Positions 1 through 8,575 of a stretch of 64,000 bases of DNA are shown one piece after another. Origin of the DNA: Pseudomonadota bacterium (lineage in GTDB: Bacteria > Pseudomonadota > Alphaproteobacteria > SHVP01); the NCBI GenBank assembly GCA_027622715.1, contig JAQBYN010000012.1, forward strand, positions 1-64,000, written 5' to 3'. The position numbers and the translations under genes are program-made. The notes below the pieces were generated by a model. The model had not been told where the DNA came from. It saw only the letters and a list, made by a program, of their open reading frames with translations, and ran no database searches. How positions within the stretch are numbered: position 1 is the first letter of the stretch; each line of letters starts with the position of its first letter.

Positions 1-80
1 GCAATGGCGACGGAGGACACAATGCACTAACATTCAAACCGGACTACCTAATGGGGGCCGATCACAGCCTAATGGCCAAT

Positions 81-818
81 ATGCATCGATTCGCAAATCC
101 CGCGCGTTTTACCCGCATCAGCAATGCCTTGCTGCCATGGCTCACGGGCGCGACCGTGGTGTTTTTTGGGATCGGACTGTATCTCGGCCTTTTTGTCTCG
201 CCGCCGGACTATCAGCAGGGAGACAGCGTACGGATCATGTACGTGCATGTTCCCGCCGCGACGCTCGCGTCCGGGGTCTACGCGGTCATGGCGATCGCCA
301 GCGCCATTGCGTTGATTTGGCGCCACCCCTTGGCGGACATTGCCGCCAAGTCGTCGGCGCCCATCGGCGCTGTCTTCACACTCATTGCACTCGTGACCGG
401 AGCACTTTGGGGTCAGCCGACGTGGGGTACCTGGTGGGTTTGGGACGCACGGCTAACGTCCGTTCTCATCATGCTCTTCTTGTATCTGGGCTATATGGGT
501 CTTTGGGAGGCATTCGATGACGACCGTCGAGCCGCCAAAGCAGCCGCCATCTTGGCGTTGGTGGGCGCCGTCAATCTTCCCATCATCAAGTTTTCGGTCG
601 AATGGTGGAACACGCTGCACCAGCCAGCGAGCATCATTCGGGCAGATGGCCCGACCATCCACACGGACCTCCTGATCCCCCTCGCCCTGATGTGGGGCGG
701 GTTTCTGTGTTTCTTTGCCGTCGTGCTCATAATTCGCATGCAGCGTGAAATTGTCGCACGGCGGATTCAGGCCTTGCAGACGTTGTATGTTGCGTCGGAC
801 GGTCATGCGGCCGCTTAG
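81..818 (+). CDS. ccmC: Heme exporter/handling protein CcmC
   Basis: Inner-membrane protein of cytochrome c maturation System I that holds heme with CcmE before it is passed to apocytochromes. The protein has several hydrophobic segments, the tryptophan-rich motif GTWWVWDARLTS near residues 114-125, and two histidines expected to ligate heme (YVHVP near residue 56 and NTLHQPAS near residue 180). This is the usual set for the family at about 245 aa. The reading frame is open from an ATG at 51, but the ATG at 81 (MHRFANPARF) matches where family members normally begin, so I prefer it; no start has a convincing ribosome site. The operon continues with ccmD to ccmI. ccmA and ccmB would be expected upstream; bases 1-50 are too short to show this. 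Confidence 0.95.
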   Translation: MHRFANPARFTRISNALLPWLTGATVVFFGIGLYLGLFVSPPDYQQGDSVRIMYVHVPAATLASGVYAVMAIASAIALIWRHPLADIAAKSSAPIGAVFTLIALVTGALWGQPTWGTWWVWDARLTSVLIMLFLYLGYMGLWEAFDDDRRAAKAAAILALVGAVNLPIIKFSVEWWNTLHQPASIIRADGPTIHTDLLIPLALMWGGFLCFFAVVLIIRMQREIVARRIQALQTLYVASDGHAAA

Positions 819-901
819 CTGTCCGCACTTTGTGGACCCATCTTCGGTGGGTTCCTATATTGGCGCGCGGTCGGCCCGTGCGGCTGCGGCAAAACAACGG
901 C

Positions 902-1111
902 ATGGATCTGGTGGACGAGTTTTTTCGAATGGGCGGCTACGCGGCCTATATCTGGCCCGCGTTCGGCGTCACCGTTGTACTGTTGATCGGCCTTTTCGTG
1001 CGGAGCCGCTTGGCGCTGAAAACGGACCAAAAGACGCTGGATATTTTGCAGCAAGCGCGGCGCGATCAGCGCGCCAGTGCCGGCACTGCCAAGACAGAAT
1101 CGGACGCCTAG
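902..1111 (+). CDS. ccmD: Heme exporter protein CcmD
   Basis: A 69-aa protein with one N-terminal membrane segment (near residues 11-33, GYAAYIWPAFGVTVVLLIGL) followed by a charged cytoplasmic tail. CcmD is a small, poorly conserved subunit that helps release heme-loaded CcmE from the CcmABC complex. The call rests on size, topology and position between ccmC and ccmE. The ATG at 902 is preferred over an upstream in-frame start at 830, because the extra 24 residues are not membrane-like and the family protein begins just before its helix. ccmE begins 1 nt after the stop, so the two are probably translated together. Confidence 0.88.
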   Translation: MDLVDEFFRMGGYAAYIWPAFGVTVVLLIGLFVRSRLALKTDQKTLDILQQARRDQRASAGTAKTESDA

Positions 1112-1112
1112 C

Positions 1113-1556
1113 ATGAGACCAAAGCGGCGGCGCCTCTATTTCGTGTTGGCCGGCATGGCCGCCCTGGGCATCGCTGTAGCCCTCGTTCTTGCTGCATTCG
1201 AGGACAATTTGGTGTTTTTCAGCAGCCCGACCGATGTTTACGCAAGAGACCTCCCGAGTGATCGAAAATTCAGGCTCGGTGGTCTCGTCGAGGAACAGTC
1301 GGTCAAGAAATCCAACGACGGGTTGACCACAACGTTCAGGATTACCGATCTCACAAGCGCCGTTCCGGTCGCCTATACCGGTATCCTGCCCGATCTATTT
1401 CGCGAAGGTCAGGGCGTCGTGACAGAGGGGCACCTTGGGCCAGACGGCGTTTTCATCGCCGAGAGTGTTCTGGCAAAACACGACGAGAACTACATGCCGC
1501 CTGAAGTGGCTGAGGCGCTGAAAAAGAGCGGCCAGTGGAAAGGTGCGGCGCAGTGA
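1113..1556 (+). CDS. ccmE: Cytochrome c maturation heme chaperone CcmE
   Basis: Periplasmic heme chaperone, tethered by an N-terminal membrane anchor (residues about 8-28), that carries heme covalently from CcmABCD to CcmF/H. The heme-binding histidine lies in the conserved motif LAKHDENYMPPE (His near residue 123, with the accessory Tyr four residues on). The beta-barrel (OB-like) core precedes it. Length, 147 aa, is normal. The ATG at 1113 follows the ccmD stop by 1 nt. The 3' end overlaps the GTG start of ccmF (GTGA, 1553-1556). Confidence 0.97.
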   Translation: MRPKRRRLYFVLAGMAALGIAVALVLAAFEDNLVFFSSPTDVYARDLPSDRKFRLGGLVEEQSVKKSNDGLTTTFRITDLTSAVPVAYTGILPDLFREGQGVVTEGHLGPDGVFIAESVLAKHDENYMPPEVAEALKKSGQWKGAAQ

Positions 1557-3550
1557 TCCCAGAGCTCGGCCACTTCGCCGTCATTCTAGCGCTCACTGTC
1601 GCGCTCGCGCAGGGCATCTTGCCGTTGATCGGGGCACAGCGCGGTATTGCGTCGCTTACGGCGATCGCAAGACCGGCGGCGGTTATGCAGTTCTTGTTGA
1701 TCGCGCTCGCGTTTATCGCCCTCACCGCGGCATTCGTGTCGTCCGACTTCTCGGTCCTCAACGTCTGGCAAAATTCGCACACCGATAAACCGCTGCTGTA
1801 CAAAGTCAGCGGCGTGTGGGGAAACCACGAAGGTTCGCTGCTCCTTTGGGTATTTATCTTGGCGCTCTTCGGGGCGGCGGTTGCGACCCTTGGCAACAAC
1901 CTGCCAACCGTGCTTCGGACCCGCGTGATCGCCATCCAGGGGTTGATCGGCGTGGGGTTTCTCTTGCTCCTGGTGTTTCTGTCCAATCCTTTTGAGCGGG
2001 TGTTCCCGGTTCCGGCGCAAGGGAACGGACTCAATCCTTTATTGCAGGACCCCGGCCTCGCGTTTCATCCGCCGTTTCTCTACATCGGCTATGTCGGATT
2101 CTCGATCGCGTTCTCCTTTGCGGTCGCGGCCTTAATCGAAGGCAAGGTCGATGCGGCCTGGGCGCGTTGGGTTCGACCGTGGACACTTGCCTCATGGACG
2201 GCCCTGACCATCGGGATCGCGATGGGTAGTTGGTGGGCCTATTACGAGCTCGGTTGGGGCGGTTGGTGGTTTTGGGATCCGGTCGAAAATGCGTCTTTCA
2301 TGCCGTGGCTACTCGGCACGGCCCTGCTGCATAGTGCGATCGTCGTCGAGAAACGGGATTCCCTGAAGGCTTGGACGGTTCTTCTTGCCATCCTGACCTT
2401 CTCTTTCAGCCTGCTCGGCACATTCATCGTTCGCTCCGGCGTGCTGACCTCGGTCCACGCCTTTGCAACGGACCCTGAGCGCGGGGTCTTCATCCTCGCG
2501 TTCCTGGTCGTGGCGATTGGCGGATCGCTCGCGCTTTACGCCTGGCGCGCACCAGCGCTTAAGGGCGGTGGGATATTTGCGCCGGTGAGCCGCGAAGGCG
2601 CGTTGGTGCTCAACAACCTATTGTTGGTCGCAGCGACTTCAACGGTCTTTATCGGCACGATGTATCCGCTCTTTCTTGATGCGATCTCAGGCGAGAAAGT
2701 TACCGTTGGGCCGCCCTTCTTCACCGCGACCTTTGTGCCTTTGATGGTGCCGTTGCTCGCCGTCATGGCAATCGGCCCGATGATGCCGTGGAAACGCGCC
2801 GATCTCGCCGGCACTCTGAGCCGTTTGAAAATTGCCGCCGCACTGACTGTCTCGGTCGCATTGGTGACGCTGTATCTCTCAGGGGTGGATCAGATTTTGG
2901 CCGTTCTTGGAATGGCGTTGGGCGCCTGGCTGATCTTCGGCGCGGCGACCGATATCGCCGAACGTACAAAACTGTTTCGGATATCGATCGGCGAGTCTTT
3001 CCGACGCGCGCAAAACCTGCCGCGATCGGCGTGGGGCGGCGCTATTGCCCATGCCGGCCTTGGCGTCGCGATACTGGGAATGACCGGAACCCTTTCATGG
3101 GAAACCGAGCAGCTGCAAATCATGCGCCCTGGCGATCGTGTTGAGATCGCAGGCTATGAGTTGGAGTTCGATGGGGTTGAGCCCGTCACCGGACCAAATT
3201 ACGACGCGGTTCGAGGCACATTTCGGATCTATCGAAACGGCAGATTGGTCGACGTGATGCGACCCGAAACGAGACGATTCTCGGACCCGCCGATGGTCAC
3301 CACTGAGGCCGCGATCCGCCCGCGAAACTTCGGTGATCTTTATGCCGTTGTCGGCGAATCGAACGGTGACGGCGGTTATGCTGCACGGATCTATCACAAG
3401 CCGATGATCAACTGGCTTTGGATCGGCGCCCTTTTGATGGCGGCGGGCGGTTTGGTTTCTCTGACGGACCGCCGGCTTCGGGTTGGCGCCCCGGCCCGGC
3501 GAGCCGCAACCGCGAGTCCGGATTTGCGGGCACAGCAACGGGCCACTTAA
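1553..3550 (+). CDS. ccmF: Cytochrome c heme lyase subunit CcmF
   Basis: Large polytopic membrane protein that attaches heme from CcmE to apocytochrome c together with CcmH. It carries the WWD signature WGGWWFWDPVENASFMPW, and many hydrophobic segments run through the 665-aa product. The C-terminal third includes a periplasmic soluble loop before a last membrane helix. I chose the GTG at 1553, which overlaps the ccmE stop (GTGA) and gives an N-terminus VIPELGHFAV like that of homologs; an in-frame ATG at 1535 would add six residues. The following gene starts immediately at 3551. Confidence 0.97.
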   Translation: MIPELGHFAVILALTVALAQGILPLIGAQRGIASLTAIARPAAVMQFLLIALAFIALTAAFVSSDFSVLNVWQNSHTDKPLLYKVSGVWGNHEGSLLLWVFILALFGAAVATLGNNLPTVLRTRVIAIQGLIGVGFLLLLVFLSNPFERVFPVPAQGNGLNPLLQDPGLAFHPPFLYIGYVGFSIAFSFAVAALIEGKVDAAWARWVRPWTLASWTALTIGIAMGSWWAYYELGWGGWWFWDPVENASFMPWLLGTALLHSAIVVEKRDSLKAWTVLLAILTFSFSLLGTFIVRSGVLTSVHAFATDPERGVFILAFLVVAIGGSLALYAWRAPALKGGGIFAPVSREGALVLNNLLLVAATSTVFIGTMYPLFLDAISGEKVTVGPPFFTATFVPLMVPLLAVMAIGPMMPWKRADLAGTLSRLKIAAALTVSVALVTLYLSGVDQILAVLGMALGAWLIFGAATDIAERTKLFRISIGESFRRAQNLPRSAWGGAIAHAGLGVAILGMTGTLSWETEQLQIMRPGDRVEIAGYELEFDGVEPVTGPNYDAVRGTFRIYRNGRLVDVMRPETRRFSDPPMVTTEAAIRPRNFGDLYAVVGESNGDGGYAARIYHKPMINWLWIGALLMAAGGLVSLTDRRLRVGAPARRAATASPDLRAQQRAT

Positions 3551-4096
3551 GTGCGTCTTCGCTATCTGATCCCGGTCCTTGGGTTCGTTGTGCTTTTCAT
3601 AGGACTGGCCGTCGGCCTCACGCTAAAACCGCGCGAAATTCCCTCGGCCCTGATCGGCAAGCCTGTGCCGGTGTTCGACCTTGCGCCGGTAAAGGGACGC
3701 TCAATCGGGCTTTCCACGGCCGACCTAAAACTTGGGACCCCCGTGTTGGTCAATGTATTTGCGTCATGGTGCGTCCCATGCCGTCAGGAACATCCCCTCT
3801 TCATGGAGCTGGCGCGCACGACCGACTTCAAGATTTACGGCCTCAATCAACGCGACGAACCCGACGATGCAGCACGGTGGCTCGATGCTTTCGGTGACCC
3901 GTACGACCGAACCGGCGCTGACATCAGCGGCCGGACGTCGATCGATTGGGGCGTCTACGGCGTACCGGAAACCTTTGTCGTCGATGGCAACGGATGTATC
4001 CAGTACAAGCACATCAGCGTGTTGACCCGAGAGATTCTCGAAGAAGAGATTCTGCCGCGTTTGCGGGGCGAGAAACACGTTCCTTGCGAAGGATGA
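3551..4096 (+). CDS. ccmG: Thiol:disulfide oxidoreductase CcmG (DsbE)
   Basis: Membrane-anchored periplasmic thioredoxin that keeps the heme-binding cysteines of apocytochromes, or of CcmH, reduced. It has an N-terminal anchor (residues about 5-25) and the active-site motif ASWCVPCRQEH (Cys near 74 and 77). The cis-proline region GVYGVPETFVVDGNG is typical of DsbE/TlpA-type proteins. Translation starts at a GTG directly after the ccmF stop. The stop overlaps the ccmH start (ATGA at 4093). Length, 181 aa, is normal. Confidence 0.96.
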   Translation: MRLRYLIPVLGFVVLFIGLAVGLTLKPREIPSALIGKPVPVFDLAPVKGRSIGLSTADLKLGTPVLVNVFASWCVPCRQEHPLFMELARTTDFKIYGLNQRDEPDDAARWLDAFGDPYDRTGADISGRTSIDWGVYGVPETFVVDGNGCIQYKHISVLTREILEEEILPRLRGEKHVPCEG

Positions 4097-4566
4097 GAAT
4101 GCGCCACTTTGCCCTACTCGCTGTTGTCATGGTCGCGTTGGCGGCGCCGGCAAGCGCCCAATATGTCGACCAAGTTCTCGCCGACCGCCAGCAGGAAAGT
4201 CGCGCACAGAGTCTTCACAAACAGATTCGGTGCTTGGTCTGCCAGAATCAGGCGATTGCGGACTCGAACGCCGAACTTGCGCGCCAGCTTCGAACCATCG
4301 TGCGTGAGCGCATCGTCGCGGGCGACGACGACACCCAGGTGAAGGCCTACCTGGTCGACCGCTATGGCGACTGGGTCTTGATGCGGCCACCGCTCAAGGC
4401 GAGCACGGCCGTTCTTTGGATCAGCCCGTTTGTGATACTCGCCGCCGTCCTGGTTGGAGCGCTGCTCTTCGCTATCCGCCGGCGGAAGCAGACGCAATCG
4501 CCCGCCAACCCGCTCAATGCGGACGAAGAATCGCGGCTCGCCTCGATCCTGAACGATCGTGCCTGA
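4093..4566 (+). CDS. ccmH: Cytochrome c maturation protein CcmH (CycL-type)
   Basis: Periplasm-facing thiol protein of the heme ligation complex. It has a signal peptide ending near ASAQ (residue about 23), the CcmH motif RCLVCQNQAIADSNA (Cys near 47 and 50), and a C-terminal membrane helix at about 105-125. At 157 aa it corresponds to the short CcmH form, with the TPR part encoded separately by ccmI. The ATG at 4093 overlaps the ccmG stop; a second in-frame ATG at 4099 is equally possible. Confidence 0.95.
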   Translation: MRMRHFALLAVVMVALAAPASAQYVDQVLADRQQESRAQSLHKQIRCLVCQNQAIADSNAELARQLRTIVRERIVAGDDDTQVKAYLVDRYGDWVLMRPPLKASTAVLWISPFVILAAVLVGALLFAIRRRKQTQSPANPLNADEESRLASILNDRA

Positions 4567-4587
4567 ACGCGGTTCGCGGGCGCTGCC

Positions 4588-6231
4588 ATGATTTGGATAG
4601 CCATCGCACTTGTTCTTCTGGTGACGGTGGTCGCTATCGCAATCCCCGTATTGAATGCCAAGGCACCGCGAAACTCGTCTGCCGATCACGACCTCGCAGT
4701 CTTTGCCGACCAGATGAAGGAAGTTGAGCGCGACAAAGAGCGGAACACGATAAGCGAAGCCGAGTATGAGTCGGCACGGACCGAAATCGGCCGGCGCATA
4801 CTGTCAGCCGAGCGAGACGCTAGTGCCGGTGGTCCTGTGAGGGGTCCTGGAAGCAATTTTGCCGTTGCGGTCGGGGTGCTCTTGCTGGTCCCGTTGATCG
4901 CCGCCCCGATCTATCTGTTGCGTGGCAATCCAAGTCTCGTCGGTGAGATCGGCACCACCCAAAACGGAGCGACTGCGTCGCCAGGTAACGCGGAAACGCG
5001 CGCGGGCCTCCAGGATTCCATAACACGTCTCAAGGTGCGCCTCGAGAACGCGCCGGACGACTTCGACGGCTGGGTTCTTTTGGGGCGTTCCTACATGGTG
5101 ACCCAAGAACCGTTGCTGGCCATCAGCTCGTACGAGAAGGCGATTGCCTTGCGACCCGAAGACGGCGCCATCCATTCATTCTTGGGCGAGGCGATCGTAT
5201 TCTCATCGGGTGGCACGGTGACCGAAACTGCGCGAGCCGCATTCGAGAAAGCGATTGGCGTCGATGGCACCGACCCCGCCGCCCGATTCTATCTGGCCTT
5301 GGCCAGCGCGCAGGGCGGTAACTTGCGCGGCGCATTCGACGCTTGGTTAGCGCTGGCTGCGGACACCCCCCTAGACGCGCCGTGGCGCGGGGTGCTGATG
5401 CAACAACTTGAGACCGCGGCACGAGACTTGAACGTGGATCTCGCCGCGGTGATGCCTGTCAGCCCTGGTGCATCGCCGGTGCAGACCGCGCGAGGACCGA
5501 CTAGCGAGGATGTCGAGGCCGCGCAGGAAATGTCGCCGCGGGATCGGGCGCAGATGATCCGCGGCATGGTGGAGCAACTCGCTGCGCGCTTGAACGACAA
5601 CCCGAATGACGCCGAGGGATGGGAACGTCTTGGCCGGTCTTACCGCGTCCTTGGTGAAACATCGAAGGCTGCCGAAGCGGAAGCGCGGGCGCGGGCCCTT
5701 CGCAATTCAAGCGACGCCGGGCAAACCGCGCAATTGGACCGAGACCAGGGCAAGGGCGGAGCGCCCACGGGTGCGGGCGCCGAGGGCGCGCAGCAAGAGA
5801 TGATCGAGGGCATGGTGGCCGGCCTTGCTGCTCGGCTCGATGACGATCCGCAAGATCGGGAGGGTTGGTTGCGCCTCACCCGGTCTTACCAAGTCCTAGG
5901 CAAAGAAACCTTGGCGCTTGAGTCATTCGAAAAGGCGGCAGCCCACTTTCCGCAAGACGCGGAACTTTTGCAGCTCTTTGCGCGCGCCGTTGTCGCGCAA
6001 TCGTCGCCTGATGCGCCGTTGTCCAACCGCGCGTTCAATCTATATCGCCGGGTGCTGGAAATTCAGCGCGACAATGCCGAGGCGCTCTATTTTGTTGGGC
6101 TCGGTGAAGCTGAGCGCGAGAATCATGAGGAAGCGCGCCGGCTGTGGTCCACTTTGCTGGAATCGCTCGCGCCGGACTCGAATGCTCGAAATATCGTCGA
6201 GGAGCGATTGCGCCGCCTGAGCACCCAGTAA
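4588..6231 (+). CDS. ccmI: Cytochrome c biogenesis TPR protein CcmI
   Basis: Apocytochrome chaperone that delivers the C-terminus of apocytochrome c to the CcmFH lyase. Two N-terminal membrane segments (about 1-23 and 91-110) flank a charged CcmI-specific cytoplasmic loop. A periplasmic domain of about 430 aa with tetratricopeptide-like helices follows. Three related modules are visible (residues about 140-190, 321-371 and 403-453), each with a pattern like 'RLxxxPxDxxGWxxLxRSYxVxG'. Modules 2 and 3 are especially similar. Last gene of the operon, 21 nt after ccmH, followed by a strong hairpin. Confidence 0.93.
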   Translation: MIWIAIALVLLVTVVAIAIPVLNAKAPRNSSADHDLAVFADQMKEVERDKERNTISEAEYESARTEIGRRILSAERDASAGGPVRGPGSNFAVAVGVLLLVPLIAAPIYLLRGNPSLVGEIGTTQNGATASPGNAETRAGLQDSITRLKVRLENAPDDFDGWVLLGRSYMVTQEPLLAISSYEKAIALRPEDGAIHSFLGEAIVFSSGGTVTETARAAFEKAIGVDGTDPAARFYLALASAQGGNLRGAFDAWLALAADTPLDAPWRGVLMQQLETAARDLNVDLAAVMPVSPGASPVQTARGPTSEDVEAAQEMSPRDRAQMIRGMVEQLAARLNDNPNDAEGWERLGRSYRVLGETSKAAEAEARARALRNSSDAGQTAQLDRDQGKGGAPTGAGAEGAQQEMIEGMVAGLAARLDDDPQDREGWLRLTRSYQVLGKETLALESFEKAAAHFPQDAELLQLFARAVVAQSSPDAPLSNRAFNLYRRVLEIQRDNAEALYFVGLGEAERENHEEARRLWSTLLESLAPDSNARNIVEERLRRLSTQ

Positions 6232-6236
6232 ACGAA

Positions 6237-6266
6237 AAGAGGCGCATCAGTGATGATGCGCCTCTT
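6237..6266 (+). terminator. Hairpin terminator of the ccm operon
   Basis: Perfect 13-bp inverted repeat (left arm 6237-6249, right arm 6254-6266) with a 4-nt GTGA loop, starting 5 nt after the ccmI stop. The 3' side ends in CTCTTATT rather than a pure T-run, so termination may be less sharp than at a classical intrinsic terminator. Position and perfect pairing support the call. Confidence 0.7.
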
Positions 6267-6586
6267 ATTCGATTACGGACGGATTGGGGGATCGTTCCGT
6301 AACTTGCGGCCGAATATCTACAGTGCCAGACCCCGAGCCGCCGGCCCTGACCCCCCAATAAAAGCAAACGCCATACCAACCGGCGCCACAACGGTCTTGG
6401 CCTTAAGTAATTGTTTTTGCTCTGATTTATGTTTCGGCGACCGCCGCCGCGCGACCGGTTACGCCAAAACTGGGACGGCCCGTGTGCCAATTTGGGATGA
6501 TTCTCCCACGGCCCGGCCTGGGTCACCATGTTAACGGTTCTCCGTGATTTGCCAGAGACTTAAACTGGGATTAAGGTTAACGCACC
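6267..6586. other. Gap without a recognisable gene
   Basis: About 320 bases between the ccm terminator and the next small gene. Short frames exist, but their products are arginine/proline-rich and resemble no protein I know. An AAGG sequence about 7 nt before the ATG at 6587 could serve as a ribosome site. I see no clear promoter, RNA gene or repeat. Confidence 0.5.
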
Positions 6587-6895
6587 ATGGTTCAGATAGG
6601 TTTTGGCGGCGTTAGTGCCGCACCGACAACTGTAACGGGGCTCGCGCCGAGTGAGACGCCGCCGCGCCGTGTGCAGGATCAGCAGACCTCCAGGCCGGTG
6701 CGAGAAACCGAAGAGAGCGACGACGGCGGTGATCGTCAGCCGTCAACCATCATCGACAGCCGCGAGCGCTCCGAGAAAATTCGCGCCCGAAATTCGGCAG
6801 ACGAGGAAGCGCTTCGGGCTGCCCAGGAAGAGCGTCGACGCGAACGCGAAGATCGCGACCCGCGGCCCGGCGATCAGCTGGATGTGCGAATCTGA
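6587..6895 (+). CDS. Small hydrophilic protein of unknown function
   Basis: Predicted 102-aa protein, very rich in Arg, Glu and Asp. The N-terminus (VQIGFGGVSAAPTTV) is apolar, the middle is a disordered Ser/Thr/Asp stretch, and the C-terminus (about 60-95) is a charged helix with EEALRAAQEERRREREDRD. No signal peptide or membrane segment is evident, and I recognise no family. It is taken as real because it has a plausible ribosome site (AAGG), stands alone, and is followed after about 20 nt by a good terminator. The sequence would also fit a low-complexity random frame, so confidence is moderate. Confidence 0.5.
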   Translation: MVQIGFGGVSAAPTTVTGLAPSETPPRRVQDQQTSRPVRETEESDDGGDRQPSTIIDSRERSEKIRARNSADEEALRAAQEERRREREDRDPRPGDQLDVRI

Positions 6896-6918
6896 TTCAA
6901 TAGGCGGGTCTAGTAAAC

Positions 6919-6943
6919 AAGGCGCCGGTTAGGCGCCTTTTTT
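6919..6943. terminator. Intrinsic terminator between convergent genes
   Basis: Eight-base perfect stem (AAGGCGCC with GGCGCCTT) around a 5-nt loop, followed by a run of six T on the plus strand. Flanking A- and T-rich bases let it work in both directions. It lies between the plus-strand 102-aa gene and the 3' end of minus-strand yciB. Confidence 0.85.
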
Positions 6944-6972
6944 GTTTGAGAGATCCGTTCCGCTCGCCGATC

Positions 6973-7560
6973 CTAGATATCGGTCGTCGAGTCGGGCTCC
7001 AGCTTGTAGCGCTGCAACAACGGAAGTTGCGAAAGGCTGAAAGCAATCGTGAGCGGCATGATGCCGAACACCTTGAAGTTCACCCAAGCGTCGGTCGACA
7101 CATTCCGCCACACCAGTTCGTTGAGGACAGCGAGCGCGACAAAGAACCACGCCCATCGCCAGGTCAGTTTGCGCCAGCCAATATCGTCTAGAACGAACAC
7201 GGCGCCGAAGACGACCTTGAGAAAAGGTCGCCGGAGCGCAAGACCCACAAACAATGCGCTAGCGATCAAAACGTTCGCGATCGTCGGTTTGAGTTTGATG
7301 AACGTCTCATCGTTTAGAATCAGGGTCAGGCCGCCGAACACAAGCACCACCGCCGCGGTCACCATCGGCAACAACGGCAGGCGCCGCTCAAGCGCAAAAG
7401 AAACACCTAACGAAATAAGTATGGCCGCCATGAACGCGGCGGTCGCCGCGAAGATGTCCCACCGCGCGTTGGCGAGAAAGAAAACCACCAAGGGGCCGAG
7501 ATCGATGGCAAATCGTACGAAGGGTCCGACGGTTCGTGTGTTTTCTGACTTGGCGGTCAT
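6973..7560 (-). CDS. yciB: Septation protein A family inner-membrane protein (YciB/IspZ)
   Basis: A 195-aa polytopic membrane protein with about five hydrophobic segments. It matches the septation protein A family by the opening FAIDLGPLVVFFLANA, the central LNDETFIKLKPTIAN segment and the later WRKLTWRWAWFFVALAVLNE segment. Members affect cell division and envelope integrity by an unclear mechanism. The ATG at 7560 is preceded by AAGGA at good spacing. It lies about 70 nt downstream of ftsY in the dapF-mtaB-ftsY-yciB group, an order common in alphaproteobacteria. Confidence 0.93.
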   Translation of the reverse strand: MTAKSENTRTVGPFVRFAIDLGPLVVFFLANARWDIFAATAAFMAAILISLGVSFALERRLPLLPMVTAAVVLVFGGLTLILNDETFIKLKPTIANVLIASALFVGLALRRPFLKVVFGAVFVLDDIGWRKLTWRWAWFFVALAVLNELVWRNVSTDAWVNFKVFGIMPLTIAFSLSQLPLLQRYKLEPDSTTDI

Positions 7561-7630
7561 TTGGCGTCCTTGATCCGAGCACCGAGATAATAGGAAGGGC
7601 CGCTAGAGGGACCAAATGCAATGGCCCTGG

Positions 7631-8575
7631 TCACGCGCTTTCAGGCTCCTCAGCGCCTACCAACGCGCGCGCGAATGCCCCCGCATCAAAATGACGAAGG
7701 TCACCCATCTGTTCGCCAACGCCGACGGCATGTATGGGGAGACCAAACCGTTCAGCGACGGCCACAAGCACACCACCACGGGCAGTTCCATCAAGTTTCG
7801 TCATGATCAATCCACTAACGTCGCACGCCTGCCGAAAAAGTTCGACTTGGCTATGGACGTTTTGGCCGGTGGTCGCGTCAAGCACGAGTATGACACTGTG
7901 GGGCGCAGTCGAGTCCTGTTTCCTGATGACTCGCACGATCTTCTCCAACTCGGCCATCAAACCGGTTTTGTTCTGCAGACGTCCCGCCGTATCGATTAGG
8001 AGAACGTCTTTCTTGTTCGCCTTCGCGGCGGCCCAGGCATCGAACGCGAGCCCAGCGGGATCAGCACCGACATCCTTGGCAAAGACGTCGGCCCCGGCGC
8101 GCTCACCCCAAACCTTCAACTGATCAATCGCCGCCGCGCGGAAAGTATCGGCCGCGGCGATAGAGACGGACAGCCCCTGCGATATGAAGAGATGGGCCAG
8201 TTTGCCGATGGTGGTGGTCTTCCCAGTCCCATTGACGCCGACGACGAGAACGACGAAAGGCGCGCGGGCTGGATCAATTTCCAGGGCGATGGCAACTGGC
8301 GACAGGATAGCCTCAATATCTTCGGCTAGAAGGCGGCGGATATCGGCCGCTGCATTTCCGTCGATGCGGCGCGATGCAATTGAGCTGACGATCCGGCGCG
8401 CGGCGTCGACACCCATGTCCGCGCTCACCAGCAAGTCTTCAAGTTCTTCCAGCGTCGCATCGTCGAGCTTTCGACCGCTGAAAATTCCTGTGATTCCCTG
8501 GCTTAGACTGTCCGCGGAACGCGACAGACCTTGCCGAAGTCGGCCCAACCAAGTGCGTTTTGCCGCTTCAGCCAT
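7631..8575 (-). CDS. ftsY: Signal recognition particle receptor FtsY
   Basis: GTPase that docks SRP-ribosome complexes at the membrane. The NG domain is complete: helical N domain at about 1-95, P-loop GVNGTGKTTTIGKLA near 113-127, DTAGRLQN box, and the TKLDGTARGG region near the end. The 314-aa product has almost none of the acidic A domain found in E. coli FtsY, which is usual for alphaproteobacteria. The start overlaps the 3' end of mtaB by 8 nt. The partner gene ffh lies in the same window at 10852, in the opposite orientation. Confidence 0.97.
   Translation of the reverse strand: MAEAAKRTWLGRLRQGLSRSADSLSQGITGIFSGRKLDDATLEELEDLLVSADMGVDAARRIVSSIASRRIDGNAAADIRRLLAEDIEAILSPVAIALEIDPARAPFVVLVVGVNGTGKTTTIGKLAHLFISQGLSVSIAAADTFRAAAIDQLKVWGERAGADVFAKDVGADPAGLAFDAWAAAKANKKDVLLIDTAGRLQNKTGLMAELEKIVRVIRKQDSTAPHSVILVLDATTGQNVHSQVELFRQACDVSGLIMTKLDGTARGGVLVAVAERFGLPIHAVGVGEQMGDLRHFDAGAFARALVGAEEPESA

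Noticed and set aside
1-50. End of ccmB at the window edge
   Set aside because: A TAA at 28-30 gives a nine-codon tail in one frame, but too little sequence is present to assign it.
6250-6534. A 94-codon frame after ccmI
   Set aside because: It begins inside the hairpin, and its product is Arg/Pro-rich without a ribosome site.
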